From NCBI GenBank assembly GCA_014526335.1, contig JACTAT010000060.1, positions 726,319-790,318 of the forward strand: a DNA stretch of 64,000 nucleotides, given 5' to 3'. The stretch is from Chrysaora quinquecirrha. Taxonomy: Eukaryota > Cnidaria > Scyphozoa > Semaeostomeae > Pelagiidae. The translations under genes were made by a program, and so were the position numbers. The notes beneath the pieces were generated by a model that ran no database searches, had not been told where the DNA came from, and saw only the letters and a list, made by a program, of their open reading frames with translations. Below, one piece after another: positions 22,640 to 34,758 of this stretch (positions are counted from its first letter, which is position 1; every line of letters begins with the position of its first letter).

Positions 22640-25600
22640 GACTAACTAACTAACTAACTAACCAGCTAACTAACTAACCACCAAACTAACTAACTAACTA
22701 ACTACGAAAGTAAACTATCTGACTAGCTTATTTACTTCCTAACTAACTAACTAACTAACTAACTAAGGTAACAAAGTAACTCACTAACTAACTAACTAAT
22801 TAATTAACTAACTCACTAACTAACTACCAAACAAATTAGCTATCTAAATAATTAACTAACTAACTGACACTAACTAATTAACTAAATAACTTTAATTACT
22901 ATAACTAACCATTTAATTTACAAACTAACTAGCCAATTAACTAACCAACAAACAAACTAAAACAAAACATTTTAACTATTATAGGATGAGTCTTACCCGT
23001 CTTGGTACTATCATCGATATTGGTTCACAGAGGCCATTTTGATGAAGCTTGTAAAATCTGAAAATTTCACACGTGTTTACGTCAACTGCTCGTTTCATCA
23101 TCGCTCCCAGGCCTCTTTGCGGGGAAGAGCTTCTATATTCATGTAAATAGTGAAGGAACGGTGCAGTGTCTGATAGCTCGTAGTACCTGATGTTGCCATC
23201 ACCCTGAGAAGGAAAACATGAATCGTTAGATTGATAGTTTTAGGATTGTTTGGCCCTGGACGATCAATCATTGTTTGTGAAACATGGACGATCAAATTTT
23301 TTACCATTCACCATGTCAAGAAGCATTGTTTCTTTTGCAGACAAACTACCGAATGTTTTTGAAGAAATTCAAGTTCACTTTATGTTGGTGTAAAGCCGAA
23401 AATTGTTTGACGAGCAAATAGTCAAACATTGTGCTTGGCAAGGAAATTTAAAATGTTTGACAAACAATAATCGATCGTTTGGCCAGGACCTTTTACTTGA
23501 GTCTGCTGCTTTGGTAGTGACTTTCTGACCCATCATACTTCTAAAAGGATTACAAATACGGCTTACCTTTCCAGCTAAGTAGAGCATCTTTGTGTCAAAA
23601 TCAAAGTATGGAAATATAACACCAGATCCAAAATCGATGTCTTCTTTCTTCAAAGGGCTGTCAAGGTCATTCTAGGAATCAATTTGTTATTAAGCTTTTT
23701 ATTTATCAATTCATCAAATCATCGATTCATCAAACTCTATTCGATTCATTGATTTACTGACTTATTGATTTAACTTACGATATTCCATATTGATAGCTGT
23801 CGTTCACTAGAGCGAGAGAAGCCAGTTGTGACAATTTGATCATTTCCAAGAAAGCAGACTCGTGATTGCTTTGGTCCGTCGTGGGCCAAATTTTCCTGTC
23901 ACAAAAAGGCAAATTCATTGGCCAATGTATTTATCATTCCTATTTAGAGGCTTTCTTAAAAGAGGCCACACTGCTATTATATATGAAAAACTCTTTTCAA
24001 CTCTCTTTTTCAACAAAGCAGGAATATTTTCTTTATTGATGCTCTATAAATGTGCTCTTTTGAGCAGATTAACGACATCATTTATGGCAGCGAAGCTAGC
24101 ACGAGGGCTAGATATATACTTATTAATGTGTGATTTGATTATGTAACCCGAAATTGAAACCCGATGAAGTTTAAATAAGAGTGCGGCTTATACAAAGGCA
24201 GCCTATATTTCTCTTTGAGCTTCAATTTGGGCTGCATACCGTAGATCCTAGAACAGAAACCGCCCTTCAATGGACGTTCTCCGTGCTATGAATGTACAGA
24301 ATAACAAAGTTGTCCTTAGTTTTTTTTTAATTTTCCATAATATTTTTGTGGATAGAAATGTATCGATGTCTGAAAAGAATGTATCAAACGTGTCTTCATT
24401 AATTGAAAAAGGAAGCTGCTCTCGAAATAAAGCAGCTCTTGAATCTCGCAAAATGGCTGGAAAATAGAAGCTACAGTTTCTGTTCGAAAAAAAAGCACAG
24501 CATCCAGGCGTGCTTGTGTAGAAATATTGATGATTCATAGTTGACTTATCGCTTCGCAATAAGGTTCAACGGCTGCTGTATGCTTCAGAGTGAGACGGAC
24601 TCGTAATCATCGCCATGCAGTCTTCATTGGATTCTTACTGCAATTTTTAAACAGTCCAACATTGCAGGACTCTTTTACACATCGCTCTGCATTTATAAAG
24701 AGTAAGAGCAGTTTGAGTTTGAAGATTAGATCAATGCAGAACGAAGGAGATTCTAGAACAGCCGCTTTGAAATCTCCTTCGGAATTTATTACACTTTTTT
24801 TTTAATATGCAACTTGACTTTCGTCATACACACTTTTTTTATAAGAATACAGTCTATAAGAATATTCAGGCTCAAAATTGCTGAAATTTAAGAATTATTT
24901 AAGAACAATCTGAGGCTCAAGCTTGACGAGGATCATTTTTATTTCTCTGCGTTTTTTACACTGCACAATAAGTGTGATTGTCAGGCAACTGTATTTGCTT
25001 TGAAATGCATACATCCTGTCTGACTCTTTGATACAGTAATTCTTTTTATTAATAAAATAACAAATGACAAAGATTTGACTTATTTCTCTTGATCGTCAGG
25101 CCAGTTTACAACATTGATGATTAAGAATAATTTAAGAATATTTTCAGGCTCAAAATCGAATAAGCTTAAGAATAATCGAGGCTCGGCAAAAAATAAGGTA
25201 TTCTTATAAACAAAAAATGTGTATTGCTAGAATGTTATTGGCTAATGGATGCCACTGTATGCATCCTATCTTTCTCTGGTGACCCTGCAAGTCGACCACT
25301 GCATCTGTTAGGTTAGTCTGTAAGCCTTCGTTTGGAATCTTCCAAATCTGAAAAGATATGCTTTTCTGTTTAACTTTCTCATTTCTTTGTATTTATTTTC
25401 TTCAATTCATACCGAATTCATTACAGCAGAACCATAATTTCACGGTATATTTACTGCCATCTTAATTTCATTCTGTCAGTTCAAAAATCTGATCTCTTAA
25501 GGACGTCATTTTAGGTTAGTCAAGGAAAACATAATATTTAAAGACATCAACATGGCAAACTAACCTAATTTTTTAGCTAATCAAAAAACTAGAAAATGAT

Positions 25601-26610
25601 TATAAAATGAGGTTAGTTTATCATGTTGATGTCTATAAATATTATCTTTTATCTGGTCATGATTAATCATAATCCTCTTTTCATAAAATTTTCACTAGAA
25701 TTTTCATTATGAACTGTCTTCTAGGAATTTTCATTTCGTACTATATTCAACAGCATATTCATTCAATTATCCAAATTCTTAAGCAGACTTATTTCATACC
25801 CACCATATTGATCAAAATCTTCATTTAATACTGCATTTACTAGAACCTCCATTGCAGTATGACTTTATGAGTACACTGCTTTAAATACCTCAAGAATCTT
25901 ATTGATAAGAATTCAAGTGTGCACAAAACCTTACCTTGATTGTACAATCTTCGGATGCAGATGCGATAAGATTTTCGTTGAAAGGATTCCATTGAATGTC
26001 CAAAATTCTGCCTCGGTGCCCAGAGACCTTTGGGTGATCAATATCGATTCTGCCTGTCTGAAAGAGACACAAGAATGGAAAATAGGCATTCCTACTGAAA
26101 AGAAAATGTTCCTCAATGGGCATACCGAAGAAGGCTTGGACTCTACAGTAGAGGATATTCGTTGCGGTGGAGGGATATCATCAGTACAGTGAACGGAGAC
26201 AATACAATCAGTACTGTATAGTCATAACTGAACATCCTTCAACGTACTGATGATATCCCTTAATTGTATCGATGGTGTCCCTTCAACGTACCTTATATCC
26301 TATACTGTATTGGACAGACATTACCCAGGGTGTTCACGTAGGCTGGGAAATGTCAAAAGTTCCATTATATTGCTGGTCATACAAAATGTCGCCAATAAAA
26401 CTTTTTCCTTACCTTATGTATCGATAAAGCCAGAAATGCACCTCCACCATGTGATTCGAGAACAATAGCCACGAATTTAGAATTGATTGCGCAATAATTT
26501 CCATCCCATGCGTTTTTCGTTATCGAAATTCCCTCGTAACAATTCTCTTTCTTAAAAGGTTCGCCGTAAACATGGCGAAATTTCGACTCTCTCACAAAAC
26601 GTTTCGGCAT
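20848..26610 (-). CDS. coronin-2-like gene, WD40 centre not found
   Basis: Coronins bind F-actin and regulate Arp2/3 and cofilin at the cell cortex. Exons (minus): 26413-26610, 25935-26057, 25222-25347, 23779-23895, 23567-23671, 22997-23203, 21481-21702, 20848-20964, about 404 residues. The start MPKRFVRESKFRHVYG with KENCYEG, the GKGDGNIRYYE junction, EPISMIVPRR, and a final coiled coil EIKKLKEMLRARDLKITQLE point to coronin-2 rather than coronin-1. Phases fit at every junction except after exon 3. There the family's next ~70 residues (WD repeats around AGxDxxIIWN to RVIDPR) are absent on the minus strand between 25222 and 23895. A MITE at 24829-25221 begins exactly where exon 3 homology stops, and the frame then reaches a stop inside the MITE. 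Either this allele is broken, the exons are too diverged for me to see, or the assembly lost sequence. Every other exon is clean. Confidence 0.85.
21481..21702 (-). CDS. coronin coding exon (LEAEEWLKGKN region)
   Basis: 74 codons. FQNDLYPLTQGD and SLEAEEWLKGKNSEPVLISL are strongly conserved. The end is the start of the divergent linker before the coiled coil. Confidence 0.92.
22096..22440. repeat. CAT/GAT trinucleotide repeats in inverted order
   Basis: A CAT-rich stretch (about 22096-22165) is followed after ~100 bp by a GAT-rich stretch (about 22262-22440, the longest pure run near 22320-22370). The two can pair as a large hairpin. It lies in a coronin intron. Confidence 0.8.
22475..22965 (+). 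repeat. (CTAA)n tetranucleotide tract
   Basis: Nearly 500 bp of ACTA/CTAA units with point changes and short interruptions, inside a coronin intron just downstream (minus sense) of the exon at 22997. Confidence 0.92.
22997..23203 (-). CDS. coronin coding exon (conserved C-terminal extension)
   Basis: 69 codons from GDGNIRYYELSD through CEIFRFYKLH to EPISMIVPRR, the signature extension that closes the coronin propeller. Confidence 0.93.
23567..23671 (-). CDS. coronin coding exon (DIDFGSGVIFPYFDFDT)
   Basis: 35 codons ending MLYLAGK, the last propeller blade of coronins. Phase 0 at both ends. Confidence 0.92.
23779..23895 (-). CDS. coronin coding exon (WD repeat 5 region)
   Basis: 39 codons. 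RVCFLGNDQIVTTGFSRSSE and RQLSIWN match the conserved strand of the later propeller. Acceptor TTTTTGTGACAG, donor GTAAGT. Confidence 0.9.
24829..25221. mobile_element. 393-bp MITE inserted in a coronin exon
   Basis: Inverted ends begin CACACTTTTTTTATAAGAAT on the left and, in reverse complement, CACATTTTTTGTTTATAAGA on the right. TA flanks both sides (24827-24828 and 25222-25223), as expected of Tc1/mariner-type insertion. Inside the ends lie direct, not inverted, repeats of CAGGCTCAAAAT and TTAAGAAT. No transposase. Confidence 0.75.
25222..25347 (-). CDS. coronin coding exon 3, cut by a MITE
   Basis: Begins IWKIPNEGLQTNLTD and runs to GHQRKIGCIQWHPLANNIL, matching the second WD repeat. Homology ends at the TA target site of the MITE. 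No conventional donor precedes that point. Confidence 0.8.
25935..26057 (-). CDS. coronin coding exon 2 (WD repeat 1)
   Basis: 41 codons: TGRIDIDHPKVSGHRG, then LDIQWNPFNENLIASASED, the first WD40 blade. Phase 0 at both ends. Confidence 0.92.
26160..26300. repeat. palindromic GTGGAGGGATATCATCA-type minisatellite
   Basis: GGTGGAGGGATATCATCAGTAC near 26167 is mirrored by GTACTGATGATATCCCTT near 26240, in coronin intron 1. The units resemble the GTGGAGG minisatellite at 10.2 and 12.1 kb but carry CAGTAC where those carry CATGTAA. Confidence 0.65.
26413..26610 (-). CDS. coronin coding exon 1 (start)
   Basis: 66 codons with the conserved basic start SKFRHVYG and SHGGGAFLAL, donor GTAAGG. The ATG gives an N-terminus of the usual coronin length. 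Confidence 0.9.
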
Positions 26611-26639
26611 TTTGGCAGTTATTCAAGTGTCTTTTAGCT

Positions 26640-28060
26640 ATGTAACTTTGAAATAAATAATGTATATATAAAATGTTCTAAGTGTCTATGATATCCTTTA
26701 TGCCTTTATATTGATTACTAGTGGTGATGCTTTATTTACTTATAATCTTGCCGAGTTATCATCGCTTATTGTCGCTTTAGAAGCTTTTCAATTTTATCTC
26801 TTCATTCTCGCTATCCCACTAATCTTCCTATCGTATTTATCTTTATCTGTAGTCTCTTTTGATATAGTCTATCTTTAGGCTCTTTATCCCAAGAAGCGCC
26901 TTTAGCTTCCTTTATCGCTTTTATCTTTTCTTCATTTGATCTTTCTTTTACAGACTCACTGTCAAGCAGACTGAAAAACTGTCGTTGCTAATTCCAACGA
27001 GGTATAACTTTCTTTTTTCGATGTTCTAACTTTATATAGATCTTTTAACTATTTTCTGCGGTCCTTTCCAAATAATTGTCTTCTCCGAATTCCACAAGTA
27101 ACGTCTAAACACCAAGCTTCGCAACATAGAACTAAAATTCTTTGTAGACTTTCATTCCTTGTTTTAATTATAAAGTCAATACTAACAGTTGGCACGCTGA
27201 AACCTCATGTTCAGCACATTATATTCGTCATAATAAGAAGCTATTCATACTATTATTGGGTAAAATTATTGTGTGGCATCTCAATGTATGGAGTTATTAC
27301 CAGAAGAGAGATTATTGACCAGTTTATCTATATATGGAGTTATAACGGTTTCGCATAACAAGTTTCTCTTTATATTGAATTATTTACGGGGAAAAGCTTG
27401 CTACTGACTACCAGTTTCTCCTTATATGGAGTTATTAACGGATGTGAACAGCTTTCTTGTTATTCAGTTAATTGAGAAGTTAACGGATGAACGGAAATGC
27501 AATGTGCACATGTTATTCAAATTTAGCATAAGCAGAATAGATTGCTCATACAATAACATGAATTTCAGAGAAAGCGTGCATATTGTATGTTAATGACATA
27601 TTCGCATTCGAAATCCATACTTTACATTCATTTAGTCTTGTGTTTGCTGGTACCAAAAATTGAAGGTCGGCTTTTCAATATCACAGTAGAACAGGTCTTG
27701 CAATAAAGCACATGGTGGATATTGCACTGCATAGGGTGCCTCTTTGAAGGAGCACTCCAATATGTAGCCATTTCGCAAAGAAACGTAAAAAAATTACAAA
27801 ATTGTTAGTAATATCAGTCAAAAGTTATCACATGTTTTCAGGGTTCTCTCACCCTTAAAGGATTTTTTGTGATAGTGTCCAACTGACATATGTAATGATG
27901 ATTAAAGACAATTAATCATCTTACCGATGACGTTGAGGCAATGGCAAAAGATATGCGAGGCAAGGGAACTGCCGCTGCACCAACAAGGTGGTGCTTAACA
28001 CTCTAAATTGGAAGTTCGATGCTCAAGAGATTTGATTCATTGAGTAAAAATGCAATTATA
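26640..28060. other. upstream region of coronin, no gene seen
   Basis: Should contain the coronin promoter and perhaps a non-coding first exon, but no TATA box, exon or known element can be identified with confidence. Several TATGGAGTTATTA-like phrases recur at 27285-27440. Confidence 0.4.
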
Positions 28061-28362
28061 CCTAAAATTGAATAATACTGTATAGCAATAACTCATTTCG
28101 AATTGGAATATTGTGTCTTACTTAACGTATTTTGATATTTAAATGAGTGTCATGAAGCTATTCCTTGCTTATTGAAACGCAATAAATCTTCAAATTGTTT
28201 AAAATACCAATAGCTCACTTGAAGTAGAAATATTGTGTCTTACTGATCGTATTTTAATATTTGAATGAGTGCCGAGAAGCTATTTCTTGCTTATTGAAGC
28301 GCAATAAGTCTTCAAGTTCAATAATAGAACGCTCATTCATTTCAAGAAGTATTATTGGGTTT
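28061..28362 (+). repeat. diverged 126-bp-type monomers at the satellite edge
   Basis: Two and a fraction units with period near 128 bp keep the monomer outline (ATAGCAATAACTCATTT, TTGAATGAGTG, TTCCTTGCTTATTGAAACGC, AATCTTCAA) but differ at many positions from the internal monomers. Confidence 0.75.
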
Positions 28363-29175
28363 TGCTATGTCAGTCGTTTCGCCCTATATTCCAATTGAAA
28401 GAAGATTTTTGATGGTTTTGCTGGTCTTATTTTGACATTTTGACAGTGAATGTTCCTCAATGCTCAAGAATAATTTTGACCTAACACACTATATTTCAGA
28501 ATCGAATAATAGACATGTATCCCATTTGGAGAAGACTTATAATAACGGAATTGCTGATTTTATGTTGTCATTTGGGTTGTCAAAGTGCCTCAATATTCAA
28601 CAAAAATAGTGACCTTATAGATAATACTTTGGGGATTTTATACTATTGCTGATTTATCCCTTCTTTTAAAGAAATCATATATGCAAAACAACTGACTCGG
28701 TGCTGAGATTAATGCTCCCCACTTGCATCCACAATGCTGAGACAATGTGGCTGAGGCGTCGCATCTTACGGTGGTTCCCATTACAGGAAATCGCTATTTC
28801 CACATGAGTCTTCAGCCAGCCAAACCGGGGGAGGGAGTATCCGGCCCCCAGACCATATGCTTACGCTTGGATATCCCTTGCTTACGCTTCCGACTCATGA
28901 CACACGAATCAATTGTAATACTGGACCTCATCCTACTAACAGGTTATTTTCAAGTCAACAGGATGATTATGGTAATGAAATTATTAGGCATGCGCTATGA
29001 AAATCAATTTTGATGACAAATATTATAACCATTTGCAATTGCAGTTTTGTTGATGCTTGTCACTTTATTTTGCACAATTTTGTTATTCTAAAATTTTTGA
29101 AATTTCAAAATTAAGTAAAAAATTAAGATTTAAGTGATCACTCATTCCGCATAGACTTGATTACCCTAACTTTCA
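28363..29175 (+). repeat. island A, copy 1 (short form)
   Basis: Shares TTTTGATGGTTTTGCTGGTC, TGAATGTTCCTCAATGCTCA and a later GC-rich part (GAGACAATGTGGCTGAGGCG) with copies 2-4. It lacks the retroelement-like insert and the 77-bp array. Its 3' part is clearly diverged. Confidence 0.85.
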
Positions 29176-29402
29176 CTTACTTTAAATTGAATATTTGTTG
29201 TTGTCGTTTGCTACAGACAAAGGCTTGTTTACTTTTATCATCTCAAAATGGCATCCCGCCCCAAAACATTGGCCCCGCACACAAAGAGCAATACTTCGAA
29301 ATACGCAAATATATCCTTCAATTGAATAAAATAGCAACTTTGTATTTGAAATAGTATCATTGGCCTTATTGGTCATATTTTGTTATTTGGTTCATTAAGT
29401 GT
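29176..29402 (+). repeat. island B, copy 1
   Basis: Contains TTGTTGTTGTCGTTTGCTAC, then an ATG-started frame of 25 codons (29248-29325, beginning MASRPKTLAP), and grades at its end into a monomer-like sequence (GAATAAAATAGCAACTTTGT). Confidence 0.85.
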
Positions 29403-29653
29403 CGTCAAGAGTCATTCCTTGTTGACATAACGCAGTAGATCTTCAAATTGAGTAATATAGCATTAACTCAATTGAAATCAGGTTATTGGCGCTATTAGTC
29501 TGTTTTTTATATTTGGTTCGTTGAGTGTCGTCAAGAGTCATTCCTTGTTGACCTAACGCAATTGATCTTAAAATTGAATAATATAGCAATATCGCATTTG
29601 AAATCGGGTTATTAGCCTTATTAGTCAGTTTTTTATATTTGGTTCCTTGAGTG
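29403..29653 (+). repeat. 126-bp array (2 monomers)
   Basis: Two monomers lead from island B into the first CA-rich block. Confidence 0.85.
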
Positions 29654-30062
29654 TTCACCACGATCACCTCTATCACAACCACCACGCCCCTTATCACCAC
29701 CACCACAACCACCCCTACAACCATCACCTCGACCACCCTATCACCACCACCACAACCCCCTACAACCATCACCACGATCACCTCTATCACAACCACCACG
29801 CCCCTTATCACCACCATCACAATCCCCTACAACCATCACCACGATTACCTCTATCACCACCACCACAACCCCCCTACAATCATCACCACGATCATCCCTA
29901 TCCCTGTCATCAACATCATCATCATAACCACCACCTTTATCATGATAGTCATTATCGTCATCGTTGTGCATACCGAATAACATCTTTCATCATTTGACCG
30001 AAATAGCTATATTCAACCAGAGTCGTTCTTCGAACATGCCCATAGGGCCGCTATGTTTATAC
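29654..30062 (+). repeat. CA-rich block 1 plus tail
   Basis: One of the short blocks (about 300 bp before the tail). The tail begins near CATTATCGTCATCGTTGTGC and ends TATGTTTATAC, as in all other copies. Confidence 0.9.
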
Positions 30063-30707
30063 TTGGTTCGTTGAGTGTCGTCAAGAGTCATTCCTTGTTG
30101 ACCTAACGCAATATACCTTCAAAATGAATAATATAGCAATATCGCATTTGAAATGGGGTTATTGGCGCTATTAGTCTGTTTTTTATATTTGGTTCGTGAA
30201 GGGTCGTCAAGAGGCATTCCTTGTTGACCTAACGCAAAATACCTTCAAAATGAATAATATAGCAATATCGCATTTGAAATGGGGTTATTGGCGCTATTAG
30301 TCTGTTTTTTATATTTGGTTCGTTAAGGGTCGTCAAGAGGCATTCCTTGTTGACCTAACGCAAAATACCTTCAAAATGAATAATATAGCAATATCGCATT
30401 TGAAATGGGGTTATTGGCGCTATTAGTCTGTTTTTTATACTTGGTTCGTTAAGGGTCGTCAAGAGTCATTACTTGTTAACATAACGCAGTAGATCTTCAA
30501 ATTGAGTAATATAGCATTAACGCATTTGAAATCAGGTTATTGGCGCTATTAGTCTGTTTTTTATATTTGGTTCGTTGAGTGTCGTCAAGAGTCATTCCTT
30601 GTTGACCTAACGCAATAGATCTTAAAATTGAATAATATAGCAATATCGCATTTGAAATCGGGTTATTAGCCTTATTAGTCAGTTTTTTATATTTGGTTCG
30701 TTGAGTG
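30063..30707 (+). repeat. 126-bp array (about 5 monomers)
   Basis: First of four nearly identical ~645-bp arrays; the last two monomers differ from the first three (ATAACGCAGTAGATCTTC and AATAGATCTTAAAATTG types). Confidence 0.9.
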
Positions 30708-31416
30708 TTCACCACGATCACCTCTATCACAACCACCACGCCCCTTATCACCACCACCACAACCACCCCTACAACCATCACCTCGACCACCCTATCACCA
30801 CCACCACAACCCCCCTACAACAGTCACCACGATCACCTCTATCACAACCAACACGCCCCTTATCACCACCACCACAACCACTCCCACAACCATCACCTCG
30901 ACCACCCTATCACCACCACCACAACCCCCTACAACCATCACCACGATCACCTCTATCACAACCACCACGCCCCTTATCACCACCATCACAACCCCCCTAC
31001 AACCATCACCACGATCACCTCTATCACAACCACTACGCCCCTTATCACCACCACCACAACCACCCCTACAACCATCACCTCGACCACCCTATCACCACCA
31101 CCACAACCCCCAAACAACCATCACCACGATCACCTCTATCACAACCACCACACCCCTTATCACCGCCACCACAACCACCCCTACAACCATCAGCTTGACC
31201 ACCCCAATCACCACCACCACAACCCCCCTACAATCATCACCACGATCATCCCTATCCCTGTCATCAACATCATCATCATAACCACCACCTTTATCATGAT
31301 AGTCATTATCGTCATCGTTGTGCATACCGAATAACATCTTTCATCATTTGACCGAAATAGCTATATTCAACCAGAGTCGTTCTTCGAACATGCCCATAGG
31401 GCCGCTATGTTTATAC
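30708..31416 (+). repeat. CA-rich block 2 plus tail
   Basis: About 630 bp of CCACCACGATCACCTC- and CCTCGACCACCC-type subunits before the tail. It starts the first of four ~1.35-kb repeats. Confidence 0.9.
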
Positions 31417-32061
31417 TTGGTTCGTTGAGTGTCGTCAAGAGTCATTCCTTGTTGACCTAACGCAATATACCTTCAAAATGAATAATATAGCAATATCGCA
31501 TTTGAAATGGGGTTATTGGCGCTATTAGTCTGTTTTTTATACTTGGTTCGTGAAGGGTCGTCAAGAGGCATTCCTTGTTGACCTAACGCAAAATACCTTC
31601 AAAATGAATAATATAGCAATATCGCATTTGAAATGGGGTTATTGGCGCTATTAGTCTGTTTTTTATATTTGGTTCGTTAAGGGTCGTCAAGAGGCATTCC
31701 TTGTTGACCTAACGCAAAATGCCTTCAAAATGAATAATATAGCAATATCGCATTTGAAATGGGGTTATTGGCGCTATTAGTCTGTTTTTTATACTTGGTT
31801 CGTTAAGGGTCGTCAAGAGTCATTACTTGTTAACATAGCGCAGTAGATCTTCAAATTGAGTAATATAGCATTAACGCATTTGCAATCAGGTTATTGGCGC
31901 TATTAGTCTGTTTTTTATATTTGGTTCGTTGAGTGTCGTCAAGAGTCATTCCTTGTTGACCTAACGCAATAGATCTTAAAATTGAATAATATAGCAATAT
32001 CGCATTTGAAATCGGGTTATTAGCCTTATTAGTCAGTTTTTTATATTTGGTTCGTTGAGTG
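31417..32061 (+). repeat. 126-bp array (about 5 monomers)
   Basis: Monomer order is identical to 30063-30707. Confidence 0.9.
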
Positions 32062-32762
32062 TTCACCACGATCACCTCTATCACAACCACCACGCCCCTT
32101 ATCACCACCACCACAACCACCCTACAACCATCACCTCGACCACCCTATCACCACCACCACAACCCCCTACAACAGTCACCACGATCACCTCTATCACAAC
32201 CAACACGCCCCTTATCACCACCACCACAACCACTCCCACAACCATCACCTCGACCACCCTATCACCACCACCACAACCCCTACAACCATCACCACGATCA
32301 CCTCTATCACAACCACCACGCCCTTATCACCACCATCACAACCCCCTACAACCATCACCACGATCACCTCTATCACAACCACTACGCCCCTTATCACCAC
32401 CACCACAACCACCCCTACAACCATCACCTCGACCACCCTATCACCACCACCACAACCCCCAAACAACCATCACCACGATCACCTCTATCACAACCACCAC
32501 ACCCTTATCACCGCCACCACAACCACCCCTACAACCATCAGCTTGACCACCCCAATCACCACCACCACAACCCCTACAATCATCACCACGATCATCCCTA
32601 TCCCTGTCATCAACATCATCATCATAACCACCACCTTTATCATGATAGTCATTATCGTCATCGTTGTGCATACCGAATAACATCTTTCATCATTTGACCG
32701 AAATAGCTATATTCAACCAGAGTCGTTCTTCGAACATGCCCATAGGGCCGCTATGTTTATAC
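32062..32762 (+). repeat. CA-rich block 3 plus tail
   Basis: Differs from block 2 mainly by loss of single C residues in C-runs, which shifts every reading frame. Confidence 0.9.
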
Positions 32763-33407
32763 TTGGTTCGTTGAGTGTCGTCAAGAGTCATTCCTTGTTG
32801 ACCTAACGCAATATACCTTCAAAATGAATAATATAGCAATATCGCATTTGAAATGGGGTTATTGGCGCTATTAGTCTGTTTTTTATATTTGGTTCGTGAA
32901 GGGTCGTCAAGAGGCATTCCTTGTTGACCTAACGCAAAATACCTTCAAAATGAATAATATAGCAATATCGCATTTGAAATGGGGTTATTGGCGCTATTAG
33001 TCTGTTTTTTATATTTGGTTCGTTAAGGGTCGTCAAGAGGCATTCCTTGTTGACCTAACGCAAAATACCTTCAAAATGAATAATATAGCAATATCGCATT
33101 TGAAATGGGGTTATTGGCGCTATTAGTCTGTTTTTTATACTTGGTTCGTTAAGGGTCGTCAAGAGTCATTACTTGTTAACATAACGCAGTAGATCTTCAA
33201 ATTGAGTAATATAGCATTAACGCATTTGAAATCAGGTTATTGGCGCTATTAGTCTGTTTTTTATATTTGGTTCGTTGAGTGTCGTCAAGAGTCATTCCTT
33301 GTTGACCTAACGCAATAGATCTTAAAATTGAATAATATAGCAATATCGCATTTGAAATCGGGTTATTAGCCTTATTAGTCAGTTTTTTATATTTGGTTCG
33401 TTGAGTG
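32763..33407 (+). repeat. 126-bp array (about 5 monomers)
   Basis: Third copy of the five-monomer order. Confidence 0.9.
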
Positions 33408-34113
33408 TTCACCACGATCACCTCTATCACAACCACCACGCCCCTTATCACCACCACCACAACCACCCCTACAACCATCACCTCGACCACCCTATCACCA
33501 CCACCACAACCCCCCTACAACAGTCACCACGATCACCTCTATCACAACCAACACGCCCTTATCACCACCACCACAACCACTCCCACAACCATCACCTCGA
33601 CCACCCTATCACCACCACCACAACCCCTACAACCATCACCACGATCACCTCTATCACAACCACCACGCCCTTATCACCACCATCACAACCCCCTACAACC
33701 ATCACCACGATCACCTCTATCACAACCACTACGCCCCTTATCACCACCACCACAACCACCCCTACAACGATCACCTCGACCACCCTATCACCACCACCAC
33801 AACCCCCCAAACAACCATCACCACGATCACCTCTATCACAACCACCACATCCCTTATCACCGCCACCACAACCACCCCTACAACCATCAGCTTGACCACC
33901 CCAATCACCACCACCACAACCCCCCTACAATCATCACCACGATCATCCCTATCCCTGTCATCAACATCATCATCATAACCACCACCTTTATCATGATAGT
34001 CATTATCGTCATCGTTGTGCATACCGAATAACATCTTTCATCATTTGACCGAAATAGCTATATTCAACCAGAGTCGTTCTTCGAACATGCCCATAGGGCC
34101 GCTATGTTTATAC
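33408..34113 (+). repeat. CA-rich block 4 plus tail
   Basis: Block of the third ~1.35-kb repeat, again with C-run length differences. Confidence 0.9.
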
Positions 34114-34758
34114 TTGGTTCGTTGAGTGTCGTCAAGAGTCATTCCTTGTTGACCTAACGCAATATACCTTCAAAATGAATAATATAGCAATATCGCATTT
34201 GAAATGGGGTTATTGGCGCTATTAGTCTGTTTTTTATATTTGGTTCGTGAAGGGTCGTCAAGAGGCATTCCTTGTTGACCTAACGCAAAATACCTTCAAA
34301 ATGAATAATATAGCAATATCGCATTTGAAATGGGGTTATTGGCGCTATTAGTCTGTTTTTTATATTTGGTTCGTTAAGGGTCGTCAAGAGGCATTCCTTG
34401 TTGACCTAACGCAAAATACCTTCAAAATGAATAATATAGCAATATCGCATTTGAAATGGGGTTATTGGCGCTATTAGTCTGTTTTTTATACTTGGTTCGT
34501 TAAGGGTCGTCAAGAGTCATTACTTGTTAACATAGCGCAGTAAATCTTCAAATTGAGTAATATAGCATTAACGCATTTGAAATCAGGTTATTGGCGCTAT
34601 TAGTCTGTTTTTTATATTTGGTTCGTTGAGTGTCGTCAAGAGTCATTCCTTGTTGACCTAACGCAATAGATCTTAAAATTGAATAATATAGCAATATCGC
34701 ATTTGAAATCGGGTTATTAGCCTTATTAGTCAGTTTTTTATATTTGGTTCGTTGAGTG
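34114..34758 (+). repeat. 126-bp array (about 5 monomers)
   Basis: Fourth copy of the five-monomer order. Confidence 0.9.
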
